NCBI RefSeq assembly: GCF_021025955.1
Contig: NZ_JAJNCL010000001.1
Coordinates: 930,001 to 994,000 of the forward strand
From: Rhodococcus qingshengii
GTDB lineage: Bacteria > Actinomycetota > Actinomycetes > Mycobacteriales > Mycobacteriaceae
DNA length: 64,000 bases
Direction: 5' to 3'
Part shown: piece after piece, positions 50,276 to 62,405 of the stretch
Layout of the letters: every line of letters starts with the position of its first letter
Numbering within the stretch: position 1 is the stretch's first letter
Translations under genes and position numbers: made by a program
Notes under the pieces: generated by a model
The model's input: only the letters and a program-made list of their open reading frames with translations
Databases searched by the model: none
What the model was told of the DNA's origin: nothing

Positions 50276-51325
50276 ATGCGTGGAGAGTACAAGGTTCCTG
50301 GTGGAAAACTGGTCGCGGTCGACGTCGAGGTGGCGGACGGTCGGCTGGCCGAAGTCGCAGTCTCGGGGGACTTCTTCCTCGAGCCCGACAGCGCGCTCGA
50401 CGACATCAACGCGGCGTTGCGCGGAATGCCCGCCAACTCGGATGCAGAACAGTTGGCGCATGCCATCTCCATGGCGCTCGACGAGTCCGTCTCGATGATC
50501 GGCTTCACGCCGCAGTCGGTCGGTATCGCGATCCGGCGCGCACTCGGCCACGCCACGAGTTGGGCGGATCATACTTTCGACCTCATCCCGCCGGTGGTTC
50601 TCGATCCCGCGATGCACGTCGCGCTGGACGAGGTCATCGCGCGTGAGGTCGCATCGGGTGAGCGTCCGCCGACATTGCGATTCTGGGACTGGGACTCGCC
50701 CTTGGTCGTGATCGGATCGTTCCAGTCCGTGCGTAACGAGGTCGACTCCGAGGCGGCTGCGCGGCACGGCATCGGGGTGGTGCGCCGAATCTCCGGTGGC
50801 GGCGCGATGTTCATGGAACCGGGCAACTGCATCACGTACTCGTTGGCAGTGCCGGCGTCGTTGGTCGAGGGATTGAGTTTCGAGCAGTCCTACGCGTTTC
50901 TCGATCAGTGGGTCATGGGAGCGCTTGCCGAGGTCGGTATCAACGCTCGGTACGTGCCGCTCAACGATATCGCCTCGGACAAGGGCAAGATCGCCGGCGC
51001 CGCTCAGAAGCGTTTCGCGTCCGGCACCGTGCTCCATCATGTGACCATGGCCTACGACATCGATGCGGAGAAGATGACGCAGGTGCTGCGAATCGGACGA
51101 GAGAAGATGTCGGACAAGGGAACCAAGAGCGCGGCCAAGCGCGTCGATCCGCTGCGTTCGCAGACCGGAATGACGCGTGCAGCAATCCTGGAGTCGTTTG
51201 CGGAACACTTCCGAGGCCAACACGACACCCGCGACAGCGATTACACGGACTCGGAGTTGGAGCAGGCGCGCAAGCTGGTGGAGACGAAATTCAGCACCGA
51301 AGAGTGGACTCACCGCGTCCCGTGA
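50276..51325 (+). CDS. lplA: lipoate-protein ligase A
   Basis: A 349-residue protein. The first ~85 residues (GEYKVPGGKLVAVDVEV...ALRGM) are the small accessory domain that in E. coli LplA is C-terminal. Residues 95-349 carry the BPL/LplA catalytic fold with VIGSFQSVRNEVD, VVRRISGGGAMFMEPGNCITYSL (RR-x-x-GGG loop) and DIASDKGKIAGAAQKRF (catalytic Lys). It activates lipoate with ATP and transfers it to E2 subunits and GcvH. Not in an operon; a perfect terminator follows. Confidence 0.92.
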   Translation: MRGEYKVPGGKLVAVDVEVADGRLAEVAVSGDFFLEPDSALDDINAALRGMPANSDAEQLAHAISMALDESVSMIGFTPQSVGIAIRRALGHATSWADHTFDLIPPVVLDPAMHVALDEVIAREVASGERPPTLRFWDWDSPLVVIGSFQSVRNEVDSEAAARHGIGVVRRISGGGAMFMEPGNCITYSLAVPASLVEGLSFEQSYAFLDQWVMGALAEVGINARYVPLNDIASDKGKIAGAAQKRFASGTVLHHVTMAYDIDAEKMTQVLRIGREKMSDKGTKSAAKRVDPLRSQTGMTRAAILESFAEHFRGQHDTRDSDYTDSELEQARKLVETKFSTEEWTHRVP

Positions 51326-51360
51326 CGCCTTGACCCCCTGAGGCGCCGTGACCCCGAGAA

Positions 51361-51393
51361 ACCGGGACGAGACCCGAGAGGTCTCGTCCCGGT
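51361..51393. terminator. perfect hairpin terminator between convergent genes
   Basis: Stem ACCGGGACGAGACC / GGTCTCGTCCCGGT (14 bp, perfect), loop CGAGA. It is shared by lplA (+) and the membrane protein gene (-). Confidence 0.88.
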
Positions 51394-51397
51394 CGAC

Positions 51398-52558
51398 CTA
51401 GGTAGCGGGAGTCGCTGAGTTTGCGCTGAGAAGTTCAGCGTCGTCGGCGCCGGAGTTCCGCTTCGGAATGGTGAAAGTTGCGCTCACGCACAGGATAGCG
51501 AAGACGAAGCAGGCCACTGTGTACCAGAGGTTTCCGATGGGATCTCCCGCGCTGGTGGAACCGTCGACTGCTTCGAAGAAGTCGGGAAGCGCACTCGCCC
51601 ACAGTACGGCCATGACAACCAGGTACACCACGCTGTAAATCTGGACGAACTTGTTGGTGTGGGCAGGAGCGTTCGATTCTGCCGAGCGCAGGTGCGTCCA
51701 TTGGCGGACGAGAATCACGATGGCGACCACCGTGAGGACGGCAAGTTCCGCCGCGTAGAGGAACCCGCGAACGGTGTCGCTGCCCATTCCGAAGACCGTC
51801 GCCGGGAGCGGGAGGATGAACGTTCCCAGTGACGCCAGAAGGCCGATCACGATGGTGCGCCATACCAATTGAAGTCCGGAGAAGTGCTTGCCGGCATCGA
51901 CGTGCCGTCCGACGAAGTACTGGACGCAGAATGCCAGCGACATGGGCCACAGTGCGGCGAAGACGACCACGCTGGGGAGTGGAACCGCGTCGAACATGGG
52001 TTGGTTGATCGGGTTCGACGTCGACCACTCCCACCATCTCAACTGGGGTCCGAGGTGGTCGAAGATTTCGTAGAACGCATGGTGGACGAAGCCGACGCAG
52101 ACTGCGCCCAGTAGTGGACCGTATTTGCGGAAAACGCCGAGCATTCTGACTATTTCGAAGGCCAATGTTGCCATCAGTGGATAGATGGCAACGATGTACA
52201 GCGGCAGTCGACCCCACATGAAGTCGACGGTGAACACGTTGTGCGCGAACATCGTGTCCACTTGTTCTTCGATGCCGAACGCCGCCGGGAAGTACAGCGG
52301 AGGCTCGATGATGAACAGGTAGGCGGTGGCGCCGAACCAGAGAACGAGGTTGGTGGGGTCGCCGTTGCGGCGCAACCGCACGATCGCCAGGACCAGTGCC
52401 AGCACCGAGCCGACGATGATCGTCCATTCGAGGACGGGCAGGGTCCAGTTCTCCAGCGCCGCCGGGTTGCGGAACTCGACGAGTCCACCTGCTTCCTGGC
52501 AGGAGAAACCGAGTTCTGTTGCGAGCTGGGCAAACGTGGGGGAGCAGTGCTCTGCCAT
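51398..52558 (-). CDS. polytopic membrane protein partner of the PF10118-type hydrolase
   Basis: A 386-residue integral membrane protein with about ten helices (for example VLEWTIIVGSVLALVLAIV, LPLYIVAIYPLMATLAFEIV and IGNLWYTVACFVFAILCVSATF). The start is ATG 52558, which overlaps the stop of the di-iron-type hydrolase gene (TGATG). The gene pair is likely one operon. Its family is unknown to me; it may hold a substrate for the soluble partner. Confidence 0.78.
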   Translation of the reverse strand: MAEHCSPTFAQLATELGFSCQEAGGLVEFRNPAALENWTLPVLEWTIIVGSVLALVLAIVRLRRNGDPTNLVLWFGATAYLFIIEPPLYFPAAFGIEEQVDTMFAHNVFTVDFMWGRLPLYIVAIYPLMATLAFEIVRMLGVFRKYGPLLGAVCVGFVHHAFYEIFDHLGPQLRWWEWSTSNPINQPMFDAVPLPSVVVFAALWPMSLAFCVQYFVGRHVDAGKHFSGLQLVWRTIVIGLLASLGTFILPLPATVFGMGSDTVRGFLYAAELAVLTVVAIVILVRQWTHLRSAESNAPAHTNKFVQIYSVVYLVVMAVLWASALPDFFEAVDGSTSAGDPIGNLWYTVACFVFAILCVSATFTIPKRNSGADDAELLSANSATPAT

Positions 52559-53505
52559 CAGTTGGCCCCTGACGTAATCGACTCGGCTTGTGCCTGAGAT
52601 TCGGCGGTGTACCAGCGTGTGCAGTCGTAGCCGTCGTCGTAACGCTTGAACCACTGGTCGGCGAGTGCGGGGAGTTTCTCGAGGTCCGGGTTGTGATTGG
52701 GCATCTGGCTGCGGAAGACACCGCCGAGTGCGACGAGTTGTTCTCCGAGTTGAAGGTGATCGAAGGCGCGAGGCATCGTGCCCTTGGTCAGATACGGAGC
52801 GAACGACGTCAGAATCTTCTGCTTGGTGCGGTGGGTGGCGAACATCGACAGTGAGTCGACTTGCCGTTCGGAAAGCGGAACGTGCTGGTTGAAGCCTGCG
52901 CAGGCGATGCGAATCACCTTCATTACGTGCGCGAAGATCGACGGTGCCATCCGCATCCGGTAAAGCTCGCTTCCGACAACGGAATTGAAGATGATCAGAG
53001 CCGAGCTGCGATGCTCGACCTCCTCGACGAAGTGCCAGATGAACAGCGACGCGACACGGTCGTCTCCCGGGCGGAACAAGGTCGCCTCGTTGTCGAGCAT
53101 CAGCTTGAACACCGGCGTGAAGGTCGCCTCCAGATCCGCGGTGTATGCAAGCCGGTAGTTCAGCGAGGTCGCCTCGGTCAGCAGATCGAATTCACCGATC
53201 ACGGCGTCGAGCGTGTTCTGTAGTCCGGGGTAGCGCCTGATCAGAGCCTTCACATGCTGGCGGTGCGCGGTCGAGTGATGGCCTTCCTGACGCATGAACG
53301 CCACGGCTTCCTCGGCAACCTCAGGATCGCTGATCCGCGACTTGGTCTGCATGATCATCTTCACGATCATCTTCTCGAAACCGATGGCCAGGAACGAGAC
53401 CGCGTTGGACATGCTCGACCAGGCCGGGTTCTCCGGGTTCCACAGGAAGGGAACGTCATGATCCTCGAATCCGAAATCCATCTTTCGGGGCTGAAGGTTG
53501 GTCAC
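52558..53505 (-). CDS. PF10118-type metal-dependent hydrolase (ferritin-like)
   Basis: A 315-residue all-helical protein starting at GTG 53505. It shows paired Glu/His motifs: AVAFMRQEGHHSTAHRQHV and FVEEVEHRSSALIIFNSV, plus Glu in LDNEATLF, which together suit a di-iron or similar two-metal site. It belongs to the predicted metal-dependent hydrolases annotated as PF10118, often regulated by a TetR. A TetR gene is divergent at 53731 here, which fits. Substrate unknown. Confidence 0.82.
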   Translation of the reverse strand: MTNLQPRKMDFGFEDHDVPFLWNPENPAWSSMSNAVSFLAIGFEKMIVKMIMQTKSRISDPEVAEEAVAFMRQEGHHSTAHRQHVKALIRRYPGLQNTLDAVIGEFDLLTEATSLNYRLAYTADLEATFTPVFKLMLDNEATLFRPGDDRVASLFIWHFVEEVEHRSSALIIFNSVVGSELYRMRMAPSIFAHVMKVIRIACAGFNQHVPLSERQVDSLSMFATHRTKQKILTSFAPYLTKGTMPRAFDHLQLGEQLVALGGVFRSQMPNHNPDLEKLPALADQWFKRYDDGYDCTRWYTAESQAQAESITSGAN

Positions 53506-53730
53506 TTGTCGAACCTCGTCTTTCGGAGGGGCTGGTCAGGTGGCCGCTCTGGCACTGGAAGCCACGTGTGGCGGTAATCATACATATTGGTGTGCAGTTG
53601 TATGTTCACTTTCGTCGACGGAGGGAAATTCGAGCGGTCCGGCTGCAAATCTCGCCTGTGTTAGCCTGTGGCTCTTGGACTTCGAGCGCAAAGATATGGT
53701 TCGAGCCTCGTTCGAGCGAGGAAGTGGGCA

Positions 53731-54402
53731 GTGGCACGAAGGCGTGGGTGGGGTGGCAATCCACCGGACAGTGACGACGATGCGTCTCGTCGCATTGTCG
53801 AGGCCGCGGTCGAGCTGATCGGACGGACGAGTTCGGAAATCAGCATCGGCGACGTCGCCGAGTCACTGGGCGTGATCCGGCAGACTGTGTATCGATACTT
53901 CCCCAGTGCCGACGCTCTGATGAGGGCAGCTGCGATCGCGTCGGTCGACGGCTATCTCGATCGACTGACCACGCACGTGAGCGGCATCGAAGACCCCGTC
54001 GAGGCGATGACCGAGGGTGTCGTCTACACACTGACCCAGGTCCATCGAACGCCCCATCTCGGCATCCTGCTTACAAGCACGAATTCGAGTCTTCACCCCG
54101 AAGGTCTGACCTCTCAGGAGGCACAAGCCTTCGGAATGGCGATGATCACCCGCTTCGACGTGGACTGGCTGAGTTACGGATACGACGACGCGTCACTTCA
54201 GGAACTGGTCGAATATGTCCTGCGGACTATGCAGTCGTTTTTCCTCGCGCCCGGCGACCCAGCGCGAAGCGACGAGGAACTGCGGCGATACCTACGACGC
54301 TGGATGGGTTCCGCGATCATCGCCCAGGTGGGTTCGATGAAAAGTGACCCGGTCAGCGCAGAGTTATCGTCAAAGCGACCGCGCCGGCGCACGCAACAAT
54401 GA
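53731..54402 (+). CDS. TetR regulator
   Basis: A 223-residue TetR-family protein starting at GTG 53731 behind GAGGAAG. Helix-turn-helix: SRRIVEAAVELIGRTSSEISIGDVAESLGVIRQTVYRYFPSADALM. Divergent from the PF10118 hydrolase/membrane protein pair and so its probable repressor. Its 3' end overlaps the convergent ecfT gene by about 50 bp. Confidence 0.88.
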   Translation: MARRRGWGGNPPDSDDDASRRIVEAAVELIGRTSSEISIGDVAESLGVIRQTVYRYFPSADALMRAAAIASVDGYLDRLTTHVSGIEDPVEAMTEGVVYTLTQVHRTPHLGILLTSTNSSLHPEGLTSQEAQAFGMAMITRFDVDWLSYGYDDASLQELVEYVLRTMQSFFLAPGDPARSDEELRRYLRRWMGSAIIAQVGSMKSDPVSAELSSKRPRRRTQQ

Positions 54403-55083
54403 CGACGACCAAGGCGAGCAGGTCGGCCAGTTGAGGACGCTTGGGGTACGCCGCGATCAATCCTGTGCCCCCGCGAGCGGAGATCGCTTCGCCCATTTCG
54501 GCAGATCGCCGAATTGCCACCGACATGGTTGTGGTGATCAGGTCGACTATCGAGTTGTCGGCAGCACTGTTCACCACAGCTTTCGGACGGAGTCGCCGTG
54601 CCGCAACGAGCGTGAGCATCTCGTCGATCAGCAGCGGAAGCGAACGAATGCAGAGGGCTGTCGCTATAGCCCACTCGTCGACGGGAATCTTGAAGAATCG
54701 AAGCGGTCGGCCCAGTGTGGCCAAGGCGGGCGCCACATCGCTCATCGACGTGGTCCACGCCAACATCAGTGAGACGCAAAGCAGTACGAGGCCGAAGGTC
54801 ACGGCTTGCAGGTACAGGAACACCGCGTCGAGGCCGATCGGAAGGTTGATCAATGCGCCGAGCAGAATAAGCGCCCACAACCACCACGGTGGGTGGGGAA
54901 CTGCTGTCGGGGGAATGCGTCCGATCACCGCGGTCAGCAGCAGCAGTCCGAGCACGACGCCGATCGTCGGCCAGGACGGTGTCACAACCACCACGATGCT
55001 GACGAGTACGACGGCCACGATCTTCGTTCCGGCCCACAGTCGATGGACCGGAGAAGAAGTCGGAACTTCACGCAAGAGGGTGG

Positions 55084-55087
<4 letters not shown>
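54353..55087 (-). CDS. ecfT: energy-coupling factor transporter T component
   Basis: A 244-residue membrane protein with five to six helices and the EcfT signature at the C-terminal cytosolic helices: ARRLRPKAVV and EAISARGG (the Ala-Arg-Gly type coupling motifs). It links the ATPases to the substrate-binding S unit in ECF vitamin transporters. GTG at 55087 overlaps the stop of the ATPase gene (GTGA). Confidence 0.88.
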
Positions 55088-58451
<3,364 letters not shown>

Positions 58452-58485
58452 TTTTCTCTCCTGCGACCAGGGGATCGGTGAGGTG

Positions 58486-59142
58486 CTAGCGCTCCGGAAC
58501 CGTTGTGGGAGAGAAAGGATCCGGAGTGGTGGGGTCGAATGGCGGCGGGTTGTTCGGGTCGAAGCTCGTTACCGGCACCGAACACGTCGCGCCCACTTCG
58601 GGATACGTGTTCGGATTGACCCGCAATGCCGAGATGAATTGATCGACGCGGGCGTCCTCCGCGTTGTCGAGCTTGAGTTGACGGCCCCATGACTGCAGCG
58701 AGATCGGCGAATCCAGGGTCGGGTACGGCGACATCAATGTGTAGCTCATGCCCTCGACTTGCTGCGCCAAGCGGGCCTGATCCTCGCCCGAGACGAGGTC
58801 GGGGTTGTACGTGATCCACACAGCTCCGTGCTCGAGAGAATGGACCGCATTCTCGGTCCGAATCGCTTGCGGATAAACAACTCCGGCGCAGTTGGCCCAG
58901 ACCGAATCATGACGCCCGCCGAAGGGCGGTGAATGTGTGTACGCCACACGTTCGTTCGGGCGTACGTGTTGAGCGGCTGGGTAGTCGACCGCGACAACTC
59001 CGTCGATGGCTTCGGACGGATCCGGATTGTCGACGCTCGGAACAAACGCATCAGGACGAGGTGTTCCTTCGACGGAATTCGCGCACGAAGCCACCGCGAG
59101 AACTGCCGAGATCGCCACTGTCGCTCGAAGTTGTTTGTTCAC
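58486..59142 (-). CDS. DUF3105 lipoprotein
   Basis: A 218-residue lipoprotein starting at GTG 59142, lipobox VASC. The DUF3105 core is clear: VAYTHSPPFGGRHDSVWANCAGVVYPQAI...ENAVHSLEHGAVWITYNPDL, with conserved His and Cys that suggest a metal site. It ends in a Pro-rich tail. The next upstream gene (beta-propeller) lies 48 bp away on the same strand. Confidence 0.88.
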   Translation of the reverse strand: MNKQLRATVAISAVLAVASCANSVEGTPRPDAFVPSVDNPDPSEAIDGVVAVDYPAAQHVRPNERVAYTHSPPFGGRHDSVWANCAGVVYPQAIRTENAVHSLEHGAVWITYNPDLVSGEDQARLAQQVEGMSYTLMSPYPTLDSPISLQSWGRQLKLDNAEDARVDQFISALRVNPNTYPEVGATCSVPVTSFDPNNPPPFDPTTPDPFSPTTVPER

Positions 59143-59190
59143 CCGGCCATGATAGCGGCACCCGATCGCTTTGCCTGGGACGTGTTTCGA

Positions 59191-60138
59191 CTACGAGCCG
59201 AGAGAGCCGCTCGATCCGCCCGACAGTGCGATGTCACTGGCGCCGCGAAGAATTCGCAGCGGCGGCAACGGCCCTTGGTATGCCTCGGAACCGCTGATCA
59301 GATCACCGGCAGCGTTGAACGCGATCGCTTCACCTTGTGGCTCGTCGGGAAGGGGAACACGAATCGGTTTGGTGGTCAACGCTTTCGCGACATCACCATC
59401 GGGAGCTGAATACACGTAGACGTCCGTGTACGTGCGAAGCGCTACCACCGTGCCGTCCTTGCTCACGGCGCCGCCCGTGACTGCCATCGTCCCGGCATGA
59501 GGAACCGGCCCACCGGAAGTGAGGGTGGGCGTCATCCTCAGCTGGCCCACTTCGGCCAACGTGGTCGGCGATGCCGTACTCAGATCTTGAACATGCTGTC
59601 GCTCAGCGGTTGTGTAGACGACGCTTGCGCCGAAGTAGTCCTTGGTGACGATGACGGGAAGCCCGTCGCTCTGGATCAACAGTGTCTCGGCGTCGTGCGC
59701 CCCGTCCGGATAAACCAGGGGGTAGGAGGTGGCAGTGCCTGAAGCCGGATCGAGTTCGATCAGACCGATCGACGTTCGCATCGCGTTGTTGTCGCCGATG
59801 TCTGCCAGCCACAGATGGCCGTCAGGAGCCGACGAGAGATCCTCGACATCGACGCGAGGGGTGCCCACATTGATCCAGCGCTGAACGTGGCAGTTCGAAT
59901 CGAGTTGGGCGACGCGATCGTCAGAGCCGCTGTCGCCGATTGCGTACATTCCGGCCGCGGTGACGGTGAGTCCGGACAGCTCCGAAAGGCCCGCATCGGT
60001 GGGTGTGCACAGAGCGTCGAAGACCCGCGAGGCCTGTTTCGCCGCTGCCGGAGCAGCGTGAACACCAGCGACTGCGGCGGCGAGAACAACTGAGCCGGCA
60101 GCCGCGAAAATCGAGTGGGCAAGCGCGCGATTCCACAT
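59191..60138 (-). CDS. secreted beta-propeller-like protein
   Basis: A 315-residue exported protein. Signal peptide to about AAPAAAK (residue 34). The mature part repeats GxLWLADIGDN, DLVYP...DAETLLIQSDGLPVIVTKD and VVALRTYTDVYVYSAPDG, typical of beta-propeller or esterase-like repeats. GGAGG lies 8 nt before a GTG (60141) and 11 nt before ATG 60138; either could be the start. Probably cotranscribed with the DUF3105 gene. Confidence 0.78.
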   Translation of the reverse strand: MWNRALAHSIFAAAGSVVLAAAVAGVHAAPAAAKQASRVFDALCTPTDAGLSELSGLTVTAAGMYAIGDSGSDDRVAQLDSNCHVQRWINVGTPRVDVEDLSSAPDGHLWLADIGDNNAMRTSIGLIELDPASGTATSYPLVYPDGAHDAETLLIQSDGLPVIVTKDYFGASVVYTTAERQHVQDLSTASPTTLAEVGQLRMTPTLTSGGPVPHAGTMAVTGGAVSKDGTVVALRTYTDVYVYSAPDGDVAKALTTKPIRVPLPDEPQGEAIAFNAAGDLISGSEAYQGPLPPLRILRGASDIALSGGSSGSLGS

Positions 60139-60820
60139 CACAATGGAGTCCTCCGGGCCGAAGAATCGGGACTTAGTACCCAGAGGATACTGGACGTCCG
60201 TCTCGCAGAAGTCACCCGTTGCCCTGACCAAACGCCGCCCCCCGCGGCTAGAAGCCGCCGCAAGCGCGCCGGCCACTGAATCGCGTTGTCGGCGCGGGTG
60301 TTAGGTATCCGGCGATAAACTGACCCAATTGCCCCTGCTGAGAGGGAAGAGACTGCGATCGAGTTGGTAGAGATGGACGCCGCCCGCGCCTGGGTGATCG
60401 AGCGACTCCGTTTCCCTCAACGATCCCCACGCACCACCGCAGTCTTCGACTGGACATCTGTGAGTTCGTCCACGCAGTCCGCCTTCGCAGCGGTTCAAAT
60501 CACCTGGCCACGCGCAGCGGTCCCTGTCTGCTTTCCGGGTGATCGGATCGCACTTCCGTCCGAGACGACATCTGCTGTCAGCCGGTGAGTACCGCTGCGT
60601 GATGGCCGATCAGTTCTTCGTCTGGCGTGAGGCTACCGGTAGCGCCGCCGCCGCCTGAAAAGGCGCCGGCGACAAGTCCGTTGTATCACCACGCATCCGA
60701 ACACACTGTGCCACCGAATATTCACGTCAATATGACAATGCCCGCTATGGTTTCTGGCGATGTACCGGCCGTCGATGCTGCTCGCCCCTGAGACCACCGC
60801 CGGTTGAAGGAGACAATACT
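60139..60820. other. intergenic region, no supported gene
   Basis: About 680 bp. Short frames on both strands have no ribosome binding site and no protein-like composition, except a short plus-strand end near 60585-60658 (VMADQFFVWREATG) that could be the tail of a lost gene. A GC-rich inverted stretch lies near 60640-60670. Confidence 0.4.
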
Positions 60821-61783
60821 GTGCTGCATCTGCGCGTCATCTCGCCGAGTGAGCGAACCGGAGACGTGTTGAACATGCTGGCTGCTGAGCCCGGGGTCAC
60901 TCATGTGACGCTCGCGCTCAGTGCCGCTGTCGATCCGCCTGGGGATGTGATCGAGGCGGATGTAGCGCGTGCCTGCGCTAATGATGTGCTTGCTGCGTTG
61001 ACTGCTCTGGACTTGGTGAGGGCCGGCGGTATTTCGTTCGAGCCGGTGGGAACCGTGCTGTCCTTCTCAGGGGAACGGGCGGGCGCTGCGGCTCCGACAA
61101 GGTCGGACGAGACGGTGGTGTGGGAGCAGCTACTCGCTCAGGCGAGGGAGGGGGCCCGTCTGACTCCCGCGTTTCTTGCTTTTCTGGTGATCGCATTTTT
61201 GCTCTCGGCAGTCGGTGTTGCCACTGCTTCGCCGCTGACCTTGGTCGGTGCAATGGTGGTGGGACCCGAATTCCGGCCATTGGCAGCGCTTTCAGTGGGT
61301 CTGGTACGTCGAGACAAAGGGCTCGTGCGCAATTCGATACGCACTCTGGCGCTCTCGTTTCCGGCCGCGATGGCGTTCACCGGCCTGGCCACCCTGCTGT
61401 GGATTCATCTGGGCTGGGTCGGGGTCGGTGATGTCGAGAACGCCCGCGCGTTCGATTTCATCTACGAGGTGTGACCGTTCTCGCTGGTGGTAGCACTGCT
61501 AGCGGGAGCGGCAGGCATGCTGGCAATGGTCACCTCCACCTCTACTGTCCTGGTGGGCGTATTCATCTCGGTAACGACGGTGCCAGCTGCGGGGCTGGCT
61601 GTCGTCGCGGTCTTCGCGGGGAAGTGGAATGTCGTGCTGAGCTCACTTGCTCAACTCGGTGTCAATCTGATCGGCATTGTGCTCGCTGGAGTGTTTGTGC
61701 TGCTGCTGTTTTCGTTGCCGCGGTCCGGTCGTCAATGGAAGTCAGTCACACGCCGGGAGGCCAGCCTGGGCAAAGCGCCGTAG
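60821..61783 (+). pseudogene. DUF389 membrane protein interrupted by TGA
   Basis: GTG 60821 behind GAAGGAG opens a DUF389-type protein: an N-terminal soluble part (LHLRVISPSERTGDVLNML) and helices with PLTLVGAMVVGPEFRPLAALSVGLVR. A TGA at 61472-61474 cuts the frame after IYEV, and the same frame continues PFSLVVALLAGAAGMLAMV...LVGVFISVTTVPAAGLAV to 61783. About 320 codons in all. TGG or CGA to TGA would explain it. Confidence 0.8.
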
Positions 61784-61949
61784 GCAAGCAATTCCCAGAG
61801 CCGCCGGACCTGGACTCCCAAGGCTTTTGACGAATAGCCGTCTTCCCGATGGACGCGAACGTCCGGAGAAGCAAACGCCGCAACAAACAGATTCCGCCTG
61901 CGAGCCCCATACTTGGATTTCGAACTTCTTCGTCTTCGCTCAAGCCTTG

Positions 61950-62325
61950 ACCCGCCCGACGCAGCGCATGTTCTGACGCTCGTGGAAGGCGCCGGCGCAG
62001 TTCTGGTCCGTCTCGGTCTGGGCGGATTCTCGGTGCGCGATGTAGCGGTGAAACTGTCGGCACCCGCCATCCTGGTGGTTGTGTCAGGAATGGGCACGCT
62101 CAACCACAGTGCCTTGAGTGTCGAATCGTTGGTGAGTGCGGGTGTGCGGTTCGTCGGGTTGGTGATCGGGTCCTGGCCGCAGAATTCCGGCTTGGTTGAG
62201 TGGGTAATCGCGACGACTTCGTGTCGGTCGCCGGTGTGCTGTTGCTCGGCTCGAGGCCGGCTGGGATCGACGTTGTGGTTTCCAAGGATTGCGTGGCCGG
62301 TCCTTCATGGGGTGTGCCGGATTGA
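61950..62325 (+). pseudogene. bioD: bioD fragment (dethiobiotin synthetase)
   Basis: The frame reads LVEGAGAVLVRLGLGGFSVRDVAV...APAILVVVSGMGTLNHSALSVESL...VGLVIGSWP, which is the central to C-terminal part of BioD. The N-terminal ATP-binding GTxTxVGKT region is missing. Near 62200 the match moves to another frame (NRDDFVSVAGVLLLGSRPAGID) up to a TGA at 62323. Both 5' loss and frameshift mark it as a remnant; no other biotin gene lies in the window. Confidence 0.72.
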
Positions 62326-62405
62326 GGCCTGCCGCTGGTGGATAGCCGCCAAGAGATCCACCAGCGGCACGAGATACTTGCTGAGATCTTGTTCTGTCGA
62401 GAGCT

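Noticed and set aside
60230-60330. Possible tRNA
   Set aside because: No cloverleaf with a TTC loop and acceptor stem could be built.
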